A stretch of 64,000 bases of DNA, taken from the NCBI RefSeq assembly GCF_001458775.1, contig NZ_CZPZ01000003.1, positions 1-64,000 on the forward strand. Direction: 5' to 3'. Both the position numbers and the translations under genes were made by a program. Source of the DNA: Candidatus Nitrospira nitrificans (GTDB lineage Bacteria; Nitrospirota; Nitrospiria; Nitrospirales; Nitrospiraceae). The notes under the pieces were generated by a model. That model was given only the letters and a program-made list of their open reading frames with translations. It made no database searches and had not been told where the DNA came from. This document shows, piece by piece, positions 36,315-45,428 of this stretch; within the stretch, counting starts at the first letter, position 1, and the number at the start of each line of letters is the position of its first letter.

Positions 36315-38306
36315 CTATTCGTCATGCGGGTTCCGGCCAGGAAGTGGCCCGATTGGATTCCGCTGTTTTCTCGTGAGCTGAGCCTTGTACCCCACCGGCA
36401 GCTCTTGCACCCAACCGTTGTAGACGTTGGGGACCGGTTGCACACCCTGGGCACCAAAGCCCTTGTTGCCGATGATCTGGTCATCCTTCGGCACATTGTC
36501 GTTCGCCAGCACCACGGTCCCGGCGATCACGGCGTCATTGACGTTACCATCATTGTTGGGATCATAGTCCAATACGATCAGCCGGTTGGCAAACTTGCTG
36601 GTGACATAGGCATAGTACCCGCCACCTTTCTTGGCGCCGAAGTTCACCCCGTGGCAGCCAGGATCGCAGGGCACCATCTTCACCAGCGTATCCGTCGCCG
36701 TATCGATGATGGTGATCGTCCCCGTCAACGTATTGCCCTGAATCACGAATTTCCCATCCGGGCTCACCGGGGTTTGGACCGAAAAGCCACCGATCGGGCC
36801 GGTGATGTCGCCGGTGACCGGATGATAGTTCCCATTGAGGAGCAGGCTGATGTCCTTGATCTTCTGCCCAGGAACGCAGCTCCCCGCCGGCTTCGGATAC
36901 TGCCCACACATCACCGAGATGGTGTGGCCCAGGTAGTTGGACACATAGTTTTTGCTCGAATCCGGCATCATGCCGGTCGCAATAGGCAACACGCCACTCG
37001 GCTCTTGATCCAGAATGACGTTATTGTTGAAATCATAGAGCGTGGAGTCGCCCGTGTTCGAATTCGGAGTGATCATCGACTTACCGTCGAACCCCATCCA
37101 GTGGGCATGGGGCTGGGTCTGTTTGCTCCCTGCGACCATGGACATCGGAATAAACCGGTTGATGCTCAGCAGGCCGGTGGCGGGATCGCGATTCAACTCC
37201 ACCACGGTATCGTCACCATTGCACCCCGCATGCACTTGCTGCGTGTCCACCCGCGTCATCACATGGGCGGGGTCATAGCATTTCTTGCCGTTGAATTTGG
37301 GATCGTTGACCTCAGGTCCGTTGACGAGATCAATCTCCTGCATGAGAGTGCCGTTCCGCCGATTGATCACGTAGAGACTGTTGCCGTGCCATTCCGTCTG
37401 ATAGATCTCCTTCTGATCATGGCTGGTCCAGAAGTTGTGTCCATTGTTCATCTTCTGCTCGGGCAACGCAATCTTCCGCTTCACGCCCCAGCCCGTGGCC
37501 GACACCACGGTCATTGTCCCGGGAAACTGCTCCGGCTTCCCAGCCGTCAATTCGTAGGCGGTATCGACCCATACCTCGCCGATGCCGTTCTTCTTGGGCT
37601 TGTCTTGCTTCTCAATGACCCCACCGTCAATGTGCTTGGTCGTCACGAAATAGGCTTGCATGGCGGTATTCAGGTTGGCGATCGAGAGGCTACCAAGCTT
37701 GACCGGCACCTCGGGATATTTCGGCTCGTACGGGGTGCCGACCTTCGTGTAGTCTTTCCAATTGCCTGGATTGGTCACAATGAAGAAGGCTCGCAGAACG
37801 CGCAGGGCAATATCTGTCGGCGCGCCGCCAACCACAGTGGGGAACGGGACTGTTCCGCCTGGTCCGCCTAACAGGACCAGATTTTCACCGAGATCCAGCC
37901 CTGGCGTGTTGGGATCATCGACGATGGCAGCGCCCAGCATGTAAGGATGCAGCTTGCAGACGAAGACATGCAGGCCCGGCGTCTGGAGCGTAACCTGATG
38001 GTCCAGCATATTGGCGCTGTCTTGATCGATCTGCTCGGAAGCTTGAGAACCGGCCGGCCAGATCAGACTGGTCACGGTGTGGCGGCTCTCCACGGCCTTC
38101 GGTCCTTGTGTCTGCGTGAAGAACACCGTATCGCCCGGAGTCACGACAACCAGTGACCGGGTGCCTCCCAAGTCCCACGCGGAACCCGCGTCGAACCAAT
38201 GGCCTGGCGTATCATTGACGACAAACGTCTGATTCGCCGCTACCGCCAGCTGGCTCGCTCCCAGCAACAGTCCTGCGGCCAGGGGTAATACACGACTCAT
38301 TTTCAT
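36315..38306 (-). CDS. Exported cupredoxin / beta-propeller copper protein
   Basis: A 663-aa periplasmic protein with AGGGAGG before ATG 38306 and a signal peptide ending at AVA (residue 23). Residues about 25-130 form a cupredoxin with all type-1 copper ligands: His76 (ESRHTV), Cys117, His120 and Met123 (FVCKLHPYM). The C-x2-H-x2-M spacing is that of amicyanin. The rest is a beta-propeller (VNGPEVNDPKFN, THAHWMGFDGKS-like and VSPDGKFVIQGNTLTGTITI blades). Residues 547-552 read CDPGCH, a CX3CH pattern that could be an unusual haem site or a disulphide. The nearness of haoA suggests electron transfer in nitrification, but that is inference. It might instead be a copper-dependent enzyme. Confidence 0.8.
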   Translation of the reverse strand: MKMSRVLPLAAGLLLGASQLAVAANQTFVVNDTPGHWFDAGSAWDLGGTRSLVVVTPGDTVFFTQTQGPKAVESRHTVTSLIWPAGSQASEQIDQDSANMLDHQVTLQTPGLHVFVCKLHPYMLGAAIVDDPNTPGLDLGENLVLLGGPGGTVPFPTVVGGAPTDIALRVLRAFFIVTNPGNWKDYTKVGTPYEPKYPEVPVKLGSLSIANLNTAMQAYFVTTKHIDGGVIEKQDKPKKNGIGEVWVDTAYELTAGKPEQFPGTMTVVSATGWGVKRKIALPEQKMNNGHNFWTSHDQKEIYQTEWHGNSLYVINRRNGTLMQEIDLVNGPEVNDPKFNGKKCYDPAHVMTRVDTQQVHAGCNGDDTVVELNRDPATGLLSINRFIPMSMVAGSKQTQPHAHWMGFDGKSMITPNSNTGDSTLYDFNNNVILDQEPSGVLPIATGMMPDSSKNYVSNYLGHTISVMCGQYPKPAGSCVPGQKIKDISLLLNGNYHPVTGDITGPIGGFSVQTPVSPDGKFVIQGNTLTGTITIIDTATDTLVKMVPCDPGCHGVNFGAKKGGGYYAYVTSKFANRLIVLDYDPNNDGNVNDAVIAGTVVLANDNVPKDDQIIGNKGFGAQGVQPVPNVYNGWVQELPVGYKAQLTRKQRNPIGPLPGRNPHDE

Positions 38307-38454
38307 AACACAGCCTCCCTATTGATTGAAGAACCGGCCCAGGACTTGGAACCTAGGCCACCACATACCGCCCTGGTTGAGGACGGTCACTAATTCGGCA
38401 CACTGATCATGTTTCACAACAAGATGCGCTTCCGTGCCTAGCCTCCCTCTTGAT

Positions 38455-38943
38455 CTATTGTTTCTCCCTCTCCTGCTCCGCCGCCCAGTATTGTTCGACA
38501 ATCGCCGTGGCCTTGGCCCGCACGGCGGGATCGTCATCCTCCATCGCATCGAATACCGGATCGAGCGGCGCCTTGCTGTCCTTTGACTCCCAGTGATCCA
38601 ACGCTCGGTACCGGTCGCGAGCATTGGAGGAGCTGAGATCCTTCTCGACAGACGATGGAATGGAGGAATTCAAGGACTGGGTGGGACTCTCTTCCTGCTC
38701 GGAGACTCCGGCTCGAGATAGAACCTTCTCAAGCTTGCGCTCCTGCATGGTTGTCGAGCCCATTGGCTGCGACTCATGTATCTGTGCAATACCGGCCTCG
38801 ACGGTACTTCCTCTCGGCAACGACCGGGCACGCACATCCTGATCCGATACCGATGACCCGCAGCCTCCGAAAGCCAGTAGCAGCGCACAGGCTCCGATAG
38901 ACATGGAGACGTGCGTTAGGATGCATGGCTTCACATCCTTCAT
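38455..38943 (-). CDS. Lipoprotein with HEAT-like C-terminus
   Basis: A 162-aa protein. The start at 38943 (MKDVKPCILTHVSMSIGAC) gives a lipoprotein signal ending in LLLAFGGC, so it should be lipid-anchored and periplasmic or on the outer membrane inner face. The middle is polar and Ser/Glu-rich. The C-terminus (NARDRYRALDHWESKDSKAP, then VFDAMEDDDPAVRAKATAIV) resembles one HEAT repeat. It lies 148 bp upstream of the cupredoxin gene on the same strand and may be co-transcribed. Operator B sits about 340 bp upstream. Confidence 0.65.
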   Translation of the reverse strand: MKDVKPCILTHVSMSIGACALLLAFGGCGSSVSDQDVRARSLPRGSTVEAGIAQIHESQPMGSTTMQERKLEKVLSRAGVSEQEESPTQSLNSSIPSSVEKDLSSSNARDRYRALDHWESKDSKAPLDPVFDAMEDDDPAVRAKATAIVEQYWAAEQEREKQ

Positions 38944-39091
38944 AAACAGCCATCCATTGCACCAATGCCTCATGACGTCGGCGAAGCACGGGCTATTCAT
39001 GGGATTCGGTCTCGAAAGATTCGGCAAGAGAGCAACGTTCACTATCCGTCGTGAGCTAATATGTAAACCAGTGGTAGTCCCGTAGTTCCGA

Positions 39092-39106
39092 TGCGAATTT
39101 CATTCC
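39092..39106 (-). promoter_or_regulatory. Candidate sigma54 promoter for lipoprotein/copper protein
   Basis: The minus strand reads GGAATG-AAAT-TCGCA with GG and GC exactly 10 bp apart; about eight of twelve consensus bases. It lies about 175-240 bp downstream of operator B in the reading direction and 150 bp before the lipoprotein start. The match is modest and could be chance. Confidence 0.3.
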
Positions 39107-39279
39107 TGCATGCAATACCCGGGTGCCATCGAAAATGTCCTACTCCAAAACGGATCTCCCCTTGGTCGAGCAACGCAGCCAATCAGTAGTTTTGATACGG
39201 TATTCATTACCTGCCTGGTATGGTGCCTCAACTCTCGGAAAGCCAACCAGGCAAGCGGAATGATCGTCAGGCGCCAAAT

Positions 39280-39330
39280 ATATCTAAATAGATTCAGTAT
39301 CTAAATTGATTCAGTATCTAATTCGATTCA
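39280..39330. promoter_or_regulatory. Tandem operator B (3 units, 17-bp pitch)
   Basis: Three 17-bp units in direct succession: ATATCTAAATAGATTCA, GTATCTAAATTGATTCA and GTATCTAATTCGATTCA. Each is a pseudo-palindrome GTATC-N6-GATTC (first base A in unit 1). The pitch is 17 bp with no spacer, the same as operator C at 42993 and unlike A and D. Confidence 0.75.
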
Positions 39331-39434
39331 CATCATCAAATCTAGAACCGTATGCTGTGAAGCGATCCTTCAGGAAGGCAATCAGTCAATATGGTAATTG
39401 ACTCGGTCTAGAACCGATGGTGATGAGATAGCCG

Positions 39435-40127
39435 TTAAGAAGAATAGTTCGTGCGCCCAGACAGTCCTTTCTCCCACTGCACGAAGTATCTCACCGCTTC
39501 CGATCTCCTTGAGATCTTCAACCGCTTGTAGACCGTCCGGAGGCGAACCGTCACAGCACTCGGCGTGATGTTCAGTTCTCGGGCGATCTCTTTGTTGCTT
39601 TGTCCCGCGGCAATGGGCGAGAGGACTCGACGGTCGGCATTTGAGTAATTTTCCACTCGCTCGCGTGGCGCAGTCCGTTTTCCATCCCGGACCCACGCCA
39701 GAAGCCGCGGCGTCAATCGCTGGTCTATGGTTGCTTTGCCGGCTGCGACGATTTCAACGCTCTTCACGATGGACTCCTCCGACGCACTCTTCAGCAAGTA
39801 GCCCTGAGCGCCAGCAAGGATGGCAGATTGCAGAATGTGCCTGTCGTCCTCGCCGGTGAAGAAGCGAACGGCGGTGTTCGGATACGATTCGCGAATGACC
39901 CCGCAGAGAGTGATGCCGCTCGCATGCCCCACTCGAATATCCAAAATCACTACATCCGGCTGACAGGTCCGTACCAGAGCGACGGCCTCCTGTTCGGTGT
40001 GCGCGGTGCCAGCGACAAGAATACGACTGCTCTTTGACAGGGCCACCTGGAGCCCTTCAAGCACGACACTCGACTGGTCGATCAGAACTACACGAGCTCG
40101 TTCTTGCATTCGAATCAATTGCTCCAT
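39435..40127 (-). CDS. LuxR/NarL-type response regulator
   Basis: A 230-aa transcription regulator; start taken at 40127 (MEQLIRMQERARVVLIDQ) with a weak GGAT site, while the frame extends 42 codons further. The receiver domain has acceptor Asp63 (VVILDIRVGHASG) and conserved Lys in GYLLKSASEE. The C-terminal LuxR helix-turn-helix is clear: VLSPIAAGQSNKEIARELNI, then TPSAVTVRLRTVYKRLKI. No kinase is adjacent. It lies between the cupredoxin group and haoA, so control of one or both is a reasonable guess. It is one of four response regulators in 20 kb. Confidence 0.9.
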   Translation of the reverse strand: MEQLIRMQERARVVLIDQSSVVLEGLQVALSKSSRILVAGTAHTEQEAVALVRTCQPDVVILDIRVGHASGITLCGVIRESYPNTAVRFFTGEDDRHILQSAILAGAQGYLLKSASEESIVKSVEIVAAGKATIDQRLTPRLLAWVRDGKRTAPRERVENYSNADRRVLSPIAAGQSNKEIARELNITPSAVTVRLRTVYKRLKISRRSEAVRYFVQWEKGLSGRTNYSS

Positions 40128-40550
40128 CAAGCGATATCCATACGAACAGCCGATAGATCGGCTCGGACGTGTTTCGCAAATAACCTTCCACATTGCTGAA
40201 AGGTCTTTCTTGAGGGGTTGGCTCGTGAATAAAAGAGGGAGCATGGCCGGCACGGCTGCTGGTTGAGCCTGAATCGACGCCGCGCCCTACCTGATACTCG
40301 CCAAAAACGCAGGGTCTGTAGCACAATTTCTGGATACTTCGCTCACGCCTCTATCCTGTACGCCACATTTCGCCACCGTAATCGTCACTAGGGCAACATT
40401 GGAAAGGTTCAGCCACGCCCTGACTAAGCAACGACTCTGCGTCCATCAGAAACAGCCCTCCCGTCACCAGGAGGAACCCTAGTGACGGGAGGATCTTAGT
40501 CCCTGACGGACGTGATACCGATTCGCTCAGGGACGGCGTCGCGCTCACTG
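40128..40550. other. 423-bp region between haoA and LuxR regulator
   Basis: Both neighbours are on the minus strand. It holds two hairpins after haoA (40457-40492 and 40499-40534) and must hold the promoter of the regulator. No gene was seen; in particular no haoB or cytochrome gene is present. Confidence 0.5.
40457..40492 (-). terminator. Terminator after haoA
   Basis: CCTCCCGTCAC (40457-40467) pairs with GTGACGGGAGG (40482-40492) over 11 bp with a 14-nt loop; on the minus strand it is followed by GCTGTTTCTG. A second stem, GTCCCTGA (40499-40506) with TCAGGGAC (40527-40534), lies between it and the stop codon. Confidence 0.65.
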
Positions 40551-42284
40551 CTACTTCTTGTGACGCCGCCACCCTGCGAGGGCAAGGGTCCCGGCGAGCA
40601 TCATGCCGCCGCCGATCCCGCCCAGCGAGATCTTGCCGGTCTCCGTATCGAGATCCAGCAGACTATGCTTCATCTGGCCTTCGAGCTTGGCCACCCGCGC
40701 TTGAAGATCCAGCTTTTCCTTAAGGCGCGTATCATCGTCCATGATTTCCACATAGGCCCGATTCATCGCCGCCCAACCCACCGTATAGGTATAGCCCCAA
40801 TACTGGTGCGCCAAGCTGACGTGTAATTGCACCAAGTGGTCTTCCGCCATTTCGAACAGTTTCAATTCATTGGCCGCTGGATTGTTTCCCTTCGACCAAT
40901 AGATCTGGAAGAACTTTTCAAAGCCATCCGTCTCCGGCGCCGGTGGTGCCGGACGGTTCGTCTTCTGACCGGTCAACAGCCCGGACTTATACTGCTCCTC
41001 GACGACATGATGGGCTTCGTCGTACTTATCGATACCTGAGAAGGTTCCGTTATCCATGAACTCCAACCACGCGCGGGCATAGGTCTCGGAGTGACACTGG
41101 GTACAGGTTTTCACCCAGGCATCGTTCCGCTTGTCGGCCCATTCGGTCTTGATGTTCTCCCGAATGCCCGGCACGAACGGATAGTTCGCCCAACGGACCT
41201 TCCGCACGATGTTGTGGGCAATCTTGCCCTGATATTCCATGTGGCAGTACTGACACGTTGGGGCCGTTTCGGCGCCCTTCGCGATGGCTTCCTTGATGGG
41301 GATATTGAAGTTCCAGTGATCTTTAGCGCGCTGATACTTCAACCCATGCTTGGAGAGTGAATAGGCTTCCCAGTTGTTGTGGTCGGCCCCGCTATGGCAC
41401 TGCGCACAGACTTCCGGCTTGCGTGATTCCGCCACCGAGAATTCATGCCGCGCATGGCAGGTATCGCACTTATTTTGATTGACGTGGCAACCCGTGCAGC
41501 CATCGGCGATTTCTCGCTGCGGCATCCCGGCATAGACTTCCACTTCCACATTGGCCCTATAGTCCAATGCGTGGGACGGACGTCCCTTGGGCCACTGATC
41601 CTTCGGCCACGTAATCGTATCCCGCTCGGATTCGCGCTCGGCAAACTCTTGCAGGTGACAGGTCCCGCAGGTATCGGCGGTGGCCAGCTTGATATCCTTC
41701 CGGTGATCGGCCTTGTTCTTGGTATTGATGTCGAAGTGACAATCAATACAGCCGACTTCCTTCAGGTTCTCCCCCTTGCCCAGCTTCCCGATCGAGCGGA
41801 GGTTGGCTTCAACCGCTTCCAGCTTCGCCTTCTTATAGAAGGTCTCATCTTTCGGGGTCAGCTTACGGATCTTGTCCAGATTCGCATGGGTGCTCTTCTT
41901 CCAGGCCGCCACCCATCCGGGTGATTCATCCGTGTGGCACTTCACGCACTGCTCACGGCTGGCGACTTCTTTCACCGCCTGGGGGGGCTTATAGAAGGTA
42001 TGGGGATCGAAATACTTACTGAAGGAGACCGGCTGCCAATAGTCGCCGTATTTCCCTTTTCCCACGCCCTGCTGCGCCGGATCCATATACCGCTTGACCA
42101 ACGCTTCATACAGTTCCTTCGGCGAGGCTGAGCGATCAATCTTCAAGGCCTCGTAGGTTTCCTTCGGCACGGTGGGGAAATCCGCCTGCGCCTGCGCCGC
42201 CAGGACAACACCGCAGACGACCAGCAGCGCACATACCCGCATGAGGTTGACGCTCATCGTCCACATGCTTTGTGTCCATACCAT
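40551..42284 (-). CDS. haoA: Hydroxylamine oxidoreductase (octahaem)
   Basis: A 577-aa periplasmic multihaem enzyme that oxidises hydroxylamine in ammonia oxidation. AAAGGAG lies ahead of ATG 42284; the signal peptide ends near AQA (about residue 34). Eight CXXCH motifs start at Cys113, 179, 206, 263, 273, 293, 344 and 394. The fourth (263-267), close to the fifth, would be the P460 catalytic haem; its cross-linking Tyr should be in [10 protein letters not shown] (Tyr 498 or 500). The last residues form a helix ([20 protein letters not shown]) that could anchor it in the membrane. No haoB, cycA or cycB follows. Upstream are two small co-directional genes. I am confident of the octahaem HAO family; true HAO rather than a relative rests on the Tyr segment. 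Confidence 0.9.
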   Translation of the reverse strand: MVWTQSMWTMSVNLMRVCALLVVCGVVLAAQAQADFPTVPKETYEALKIDRSASPKELYEALVKRYMDPAQQGVGKGKYGDYWQPVSFSKYFDPHTFYKPPQAVKEVASREQCVKCHTDESPGWVAAWKKSTHANLDKIRKLTPKDETFYKKAKLEAVEANLRSIGKLGKGENLKEVGCIDCHFDINTKNKADHRKDIKLATADTCGTCHLQEFAERESERDTITWPKDQWPKGRPSHALDYRANVEVEVYAGMPQREIADGCTGCHVNQNKCDTCHARHEFSVAESRKPEVCAQCHSGADHNNWEAYSLSKHGLKYQRAKDHWNFNIPIKEAIAKGAETAPTCQYCHMEYQGKIAHNIVRKVRWANYPFVPGIRENIKTEWADKRNDAWVKTCTQCHSETYARAWLEFMDNGTFSGIDKYDEAHHVVEEQYKSGLLTGQKTNRPAPPAPETDGFEKFFQIYWSKGNNPAANELKLFEMAEDHLVQLHVSLAHQYWGYTYTVGWAAMNRAYVEIMDDDTRLKEKLDLQARVAKLEGQMKHSLLDLDTETGKISLGGIGGGMMLAGTLALAGWRRHKK

Positions 42285-42345
42285 GATGCGATACCACTCC
42301 TTTCATTGAGGGGCCCGAGGCAGACCCCTAGGATAACCACCGTCC

Positions 42346-42564
42346 TCATACGCTCCGGAGGCTTTGACACAAGTCATCGAGTGTCATCAGCACTCCCCCG
42401 GTGATTTGACGAAGCTCTTGCCCTGTACATTGCAGCGGAACCATCCGCCGTCGTTGCCAGCCCCTGAGCGCGAAGACTTTTCCCGGCTGCCTATACGGCT
42501 TCTCGCATACCACGACGAATTCCTTCCCATGGTCGTCTTCCATAATGAACCCCTTCACCGTCAT
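42346..42564 (-). CDS. Small hypothetical protein upstream of haoA
   Basis: A 72-aa protein; AAAAGGGGAT precedes ATG 42564. The text (GFIMEDDHGKEFVVVCEKPY, then RMVPLQCTGQELRQITGGVL) reads as a compact soluble domain with two Cys; no signal peptide. It ends 61 bp before haoA and starts 18 bp after the preceding small gene, so the three may form one transcript. Function unknown. Confidence 0.5.
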   Translation of the reverse strand: MTVKGFIMEDDHGKEFVVVCEKPYRQPGKVFALRGWQRRRMVPLQCTGQELRQITGGVLMTLDDLCQSLRSV

Positions 42565-42582
42565 GCGACCTGATCCCCTTTT

Positions 42583-42864
42583 CTAGAATACGTCCGTCGG
42601 CGAACCTGTGGCCCACACGCCCAGACGATAAGTCCCAGCGACATCCTCTTTCCCCATGTCCTTACCACGAATCACGACGACGCCCGGCAGTGAGACGGGG
42701 AAACCACCGCCGGACTCGCCGGTCCAGGTCGGAGCCTCACAAGGATATGGGCTGGATAGGGCGATCCAGTCCGGCTGCGGCCTGGGATTGATAAAGGTAA
42801 ATGCACTGCCAGTCTCATGCCAGAAATCCTCATTCGATCCTTCACAGATCTTACCGATTATCAT
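42583..42864 (-). CDS. Small hypothetical protein, first of haoA group
   Basis: A 93-aa protein from ATG 42864 (MIIGKICEGSNEDFWHETGS); the open frame extends another 35 codons but the text there is Arg-rich and less protein-like. The rest (AFTFINPRPQPDWIALSSPY, PCEAPTWTG, GTYRLGVWATGSPTDVF) suggests a small beta-rich domain with two Cys. No ribosome site is obvious, so the start is uncertain. No family is recognised. Confidence 0.45.
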   Translation of the reverse strand: MIIGKICEGSNEDFWHETGSAFTFINPRPQPDWIALSSPYPCEAPTWTGESGGGFPVSLPGVVVIRGKDMGKEDVAGTYRLGVWATGSPTDVF

Positions 42865-43252
42865 GATGTGCACTGATGGCTCAAACCGCCGACACCACGC
42901 GCGTAAACGCCAACGGGAGAGATCAACGAGACGCGTCCTGGCTAGAAGAGCAACCATGTCACAGGGCAAAAAAATCGCTTCCTCGGTGAAATGTATCGAA
43001 ATAGATTCGGTATCTGATTCGATTCACCTGGAAGAAAGGTTCATGTTCCGGATCGGTTCCTGTGAGACGATTGCGAACATCCAGTGAACTTCTGTAGCCA
43101 AACGCTATTTATTCCTAACCATGGCAACCTCCCTCGAATTACTGTAAATTCCCGGACCCGTTCCCGGAGTTTTGCGAATCTTTCGATCGAATTCGTTGCT
43201 TAACCATAGGAAAGGTGTCAGCACCCTACTACAAGTCGAGCCTCTCCTCTGA
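42865..43252. other. 388-bp divergent region with operator C
   Basis: Between the haoA group (minus) and TonB receptor 4 (plus). It contains operator C (42993-43026). Toward the receptor, GGAAAGGTGTCAGC (43209-43222) has GG and GC 10 bp apart but few other -24/-12 bases. Toward haoA no GG-N10-GC was found. Confidence 0.5.
42993..43026. promoter_or_regulatory. Tandem operator C (2 units, 17-bp pitch)
   Basis: GTATCGAAATAGATTCG (42993-43009) and GTATCTGATTCGATTCA (43010-43026): two abutting 17-bp units of GTATC-N6-GATTC, the same form and pitch as operator B. It lies about 230 bp before TonB receptor 4 and 130 bp from the first gene of the haoA group, so it could serve either side. Confidence 0.68.
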
Positions 43253-45290
43253 ATGTGTATGAAATGGTTACGAACTGTCCTGATTGCCGTCTGTTGGTGG
43301 AGTGGTCCGCTCGACGGCTGGGCTGAGCCTTTGTTCTCAATCCCTCGTCCTTCTTCAGCAACTGAAAAGCAGCTCCACGAAGAATCGCTCTACCTAAAAG
43401 AAGAAACCGTCAGCATCGCGAGCAGGTATGAACAACCGATTTCTAAAGCCCCATCGGATGTCTACGTCATCACCGATGAAGATATCCGCAAACTCAGGGG
43501 CAACCGATATCCCGACTCTGCTGCGGCAAGTCCCTGGCATGGAAGTCATGCAAACGAACGCGGTCGATTTCAACGTCAGTGTGCGCGGAAATAATCAGCT
43601 GGCGGCCAATAAGCTCTTGGTCCTGATTGATGGCCGCTCCATCTATGTTGACCAAGCTGGTCTCACCTTGTGGAAACAGTTGCCCACATCACTGCTCGAG
43701 ATCAAACGAGTTGAGGTCCTGAAGGGCCCAGCATCGGCTGTGTATGGATTCAATGCCTTTGACGGAGTCGTGAACATCATCACCAAATCTCCCGAAGAAT
43801 TGAAAGGAACCACACTTCAGGTGGCAGGTGGTCAAGTGGGCACGTTACTCACGAGCGCGGTCCAAGCGGGAACTATTGGAAATTGGGGCTACCGTATATC
43901 AGGCGGACACGAGCAGGCCCAACGTTGGTCTAACCACGACGCGCCAGCACTGAGTGGCCAACGAATTGGTGGGCTAGCCGAATATCGCCTGTCAGGAGAT
44001 GGAAAGATCCGAGCCGAGACAGGGCTAGGACGATCAAGCCCCTATAGTGGGTTCGTGAACCAAATTTCCACTTCAGATAATCATCTTTCTCAGGCCTATG
44101 CACTTGTCAGTTATGAACAGAATAGGCTCCTAGTCCGCGGCTGGTGGAACGGGCTCTTCTCAGAAAGTAGTCCGCGAATATTTCCAACGCTGGTGCCGCT
44201 TCTCACTCAAACCGACCGCTTTGGACGAACAGACCAGGAACACCACCTTAATACCTATGACTTCGAGACACGATACCGCTTGGCACCGTTTCAGACACTT
44301 AACCTAAGTATCGGTGCAAACTTCCGTCACATCCTTCACTCCTCGAACATTCTTACAAGGCGCACAACGGAAAATCGTCTAGGACTCTATGCCCAGGGAG
44401 ACTGGCTGGTGCTTCCTTCCCTGGAGCTGAGCGCCGGACTGCGCTATGACCTTGAGACCTTCCTTGCCCCCACCCTCTCTCCTCGTGGTGCGCTCGTGTA
44501 TCATATGAATGCGAACCATGCGCTTCGGCTGTCCGCCTCGGTCGCCTATCGTCCGCCGACCACGACTGAGGCTAGCCTCAGTCTACTAAACCCTGTCACC
44601 CTTCCCGCCTTGCCACCTCAGATTACCGTCGTTACGGGCACAGCCGACGTGAAGCCAGAACAGATCATCTCCTATGAAGTGGGCTACCAAGGCTGGTGGT
44701 GGGAGCATCGATTACGGACCAGACTGACGGGGTTCTACAACCACATTTCGGATCTAATTGCCTTTCGGAATCCGACCGGTAATCATTTGAATCCGGTGCG
44801 TCCGGTGAATGGCGGCGTGGCCGATGTGTACGGTGGAGAAATGGGGGTTGAGGTCTTGATGACCTCCTGGCTGTCGGGATTTGCCAACTATGCATATCAG
44901 GAGATCGGACAAAGCTCCAGTGGATACAGCCGGCACGGGTTTCCACACCACAAAGTCAATGCCGGACTCCGTGTGACATGGCATCCATTTACCGGAGAGG
45001 TGCTCTACCACCACGTAGGTGCCGCATCCTATCCCTTAGCTGATGCCTTTACGAATCTCGCTCCATTTTTCCCCACCGGGGCTATCATTCCCCAAGAACA
45101 TGTTCCCGCTTATAACTTACTGAACCTCCGTTTTGGCTACCTCATCTGGCAACAACGATCTGGCGACAACGTACGGGAAGCTGAGCTGGCGCTTTCGGTC
45201 TTCAATGCCCTCAATGACAACCATCGTGAACACCCACTGGGCGATCTTCTCGGTTCCCGGGTGATGGGGTGGCTCACGGTGAAGTTGTAA
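43253..45290 (+). pseudogene. TonB-dependent receptor 4, frameshifted
   Basis: Paralogue of the three receptors at 20-26 kb. The signal peptide ends near GWA; the TonB box EETVSIA and NVYVITDEDIR-like text (DVYVITDEDIRK) lie in the first frame. An extra C at 43493, inside CGCAAACTCAGGGG, moves the reading to another frame, where SGATDIPTLLRQVPGMEVMQ continues the plug without loss. The barrel then runs intact to WLTVKL at 45290. One base deleted would restore a receptor of about 678 residues. As written the receptor is not made, unless the shift is a consensus error or is bypassed. The next genes (binding protein, kinase) copy the order of the first module. Confidence 0.85.
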
Positions 45291-45428
45291 ACCAGATGTC
45301 GCACAGATTCCCTGGCCCAAGAGTTGCTTAATTATTCATCTTCATCGCACTCTCGAGGTTGAGGATGTTGGCAGTCCTCGGAGAGAATGCGTTATGATGG
45401 TCCGTGGCCGATAAAGCGTGGTGACCTT

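Larger units (their letters stand above)
38944..39434. other. 491-bp intergenic region with operator B
   Basis: Between the LuxR-type regulator (ends 39435) and the lipoprotein gene, both on the minus strand. It contains the triple operator at 39280-39330 and a candidate -24/-12 promoter at 39092-39106. No credible gene. Confidence 0.5.

Noticed and set aside
36324-37871. 515-codon plus-strand frame
   Set aside because: Antisense shadow of the cupredoxin-propeller gene; His/Arg-rich, as expected for the complement of a GC-rich gene.
38425-38439. Sigma54-like promoter before the cupredoxin gene
   Set aside because: The minus strand has a perfect GGCACG -24 element, but GG and GC are only 9 bp apart, which sigma54 does not tolerate well.
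39280-39330. Three 17-bp direct repeats as a CRISPR array or iteron origin
   Set aside because: Units abut without spacers, so not CRISPR; same motif occurs at three other intergenic sites next to regulators, so an operator fits better than an origin.
42285-42345. Sigma54 promoter or riboswitch directly before haoA
   Set aside because: No GG-N10-GC on the minus strand and no recognisable conserved fold; only a short AGGGG/CCCCT pairing.
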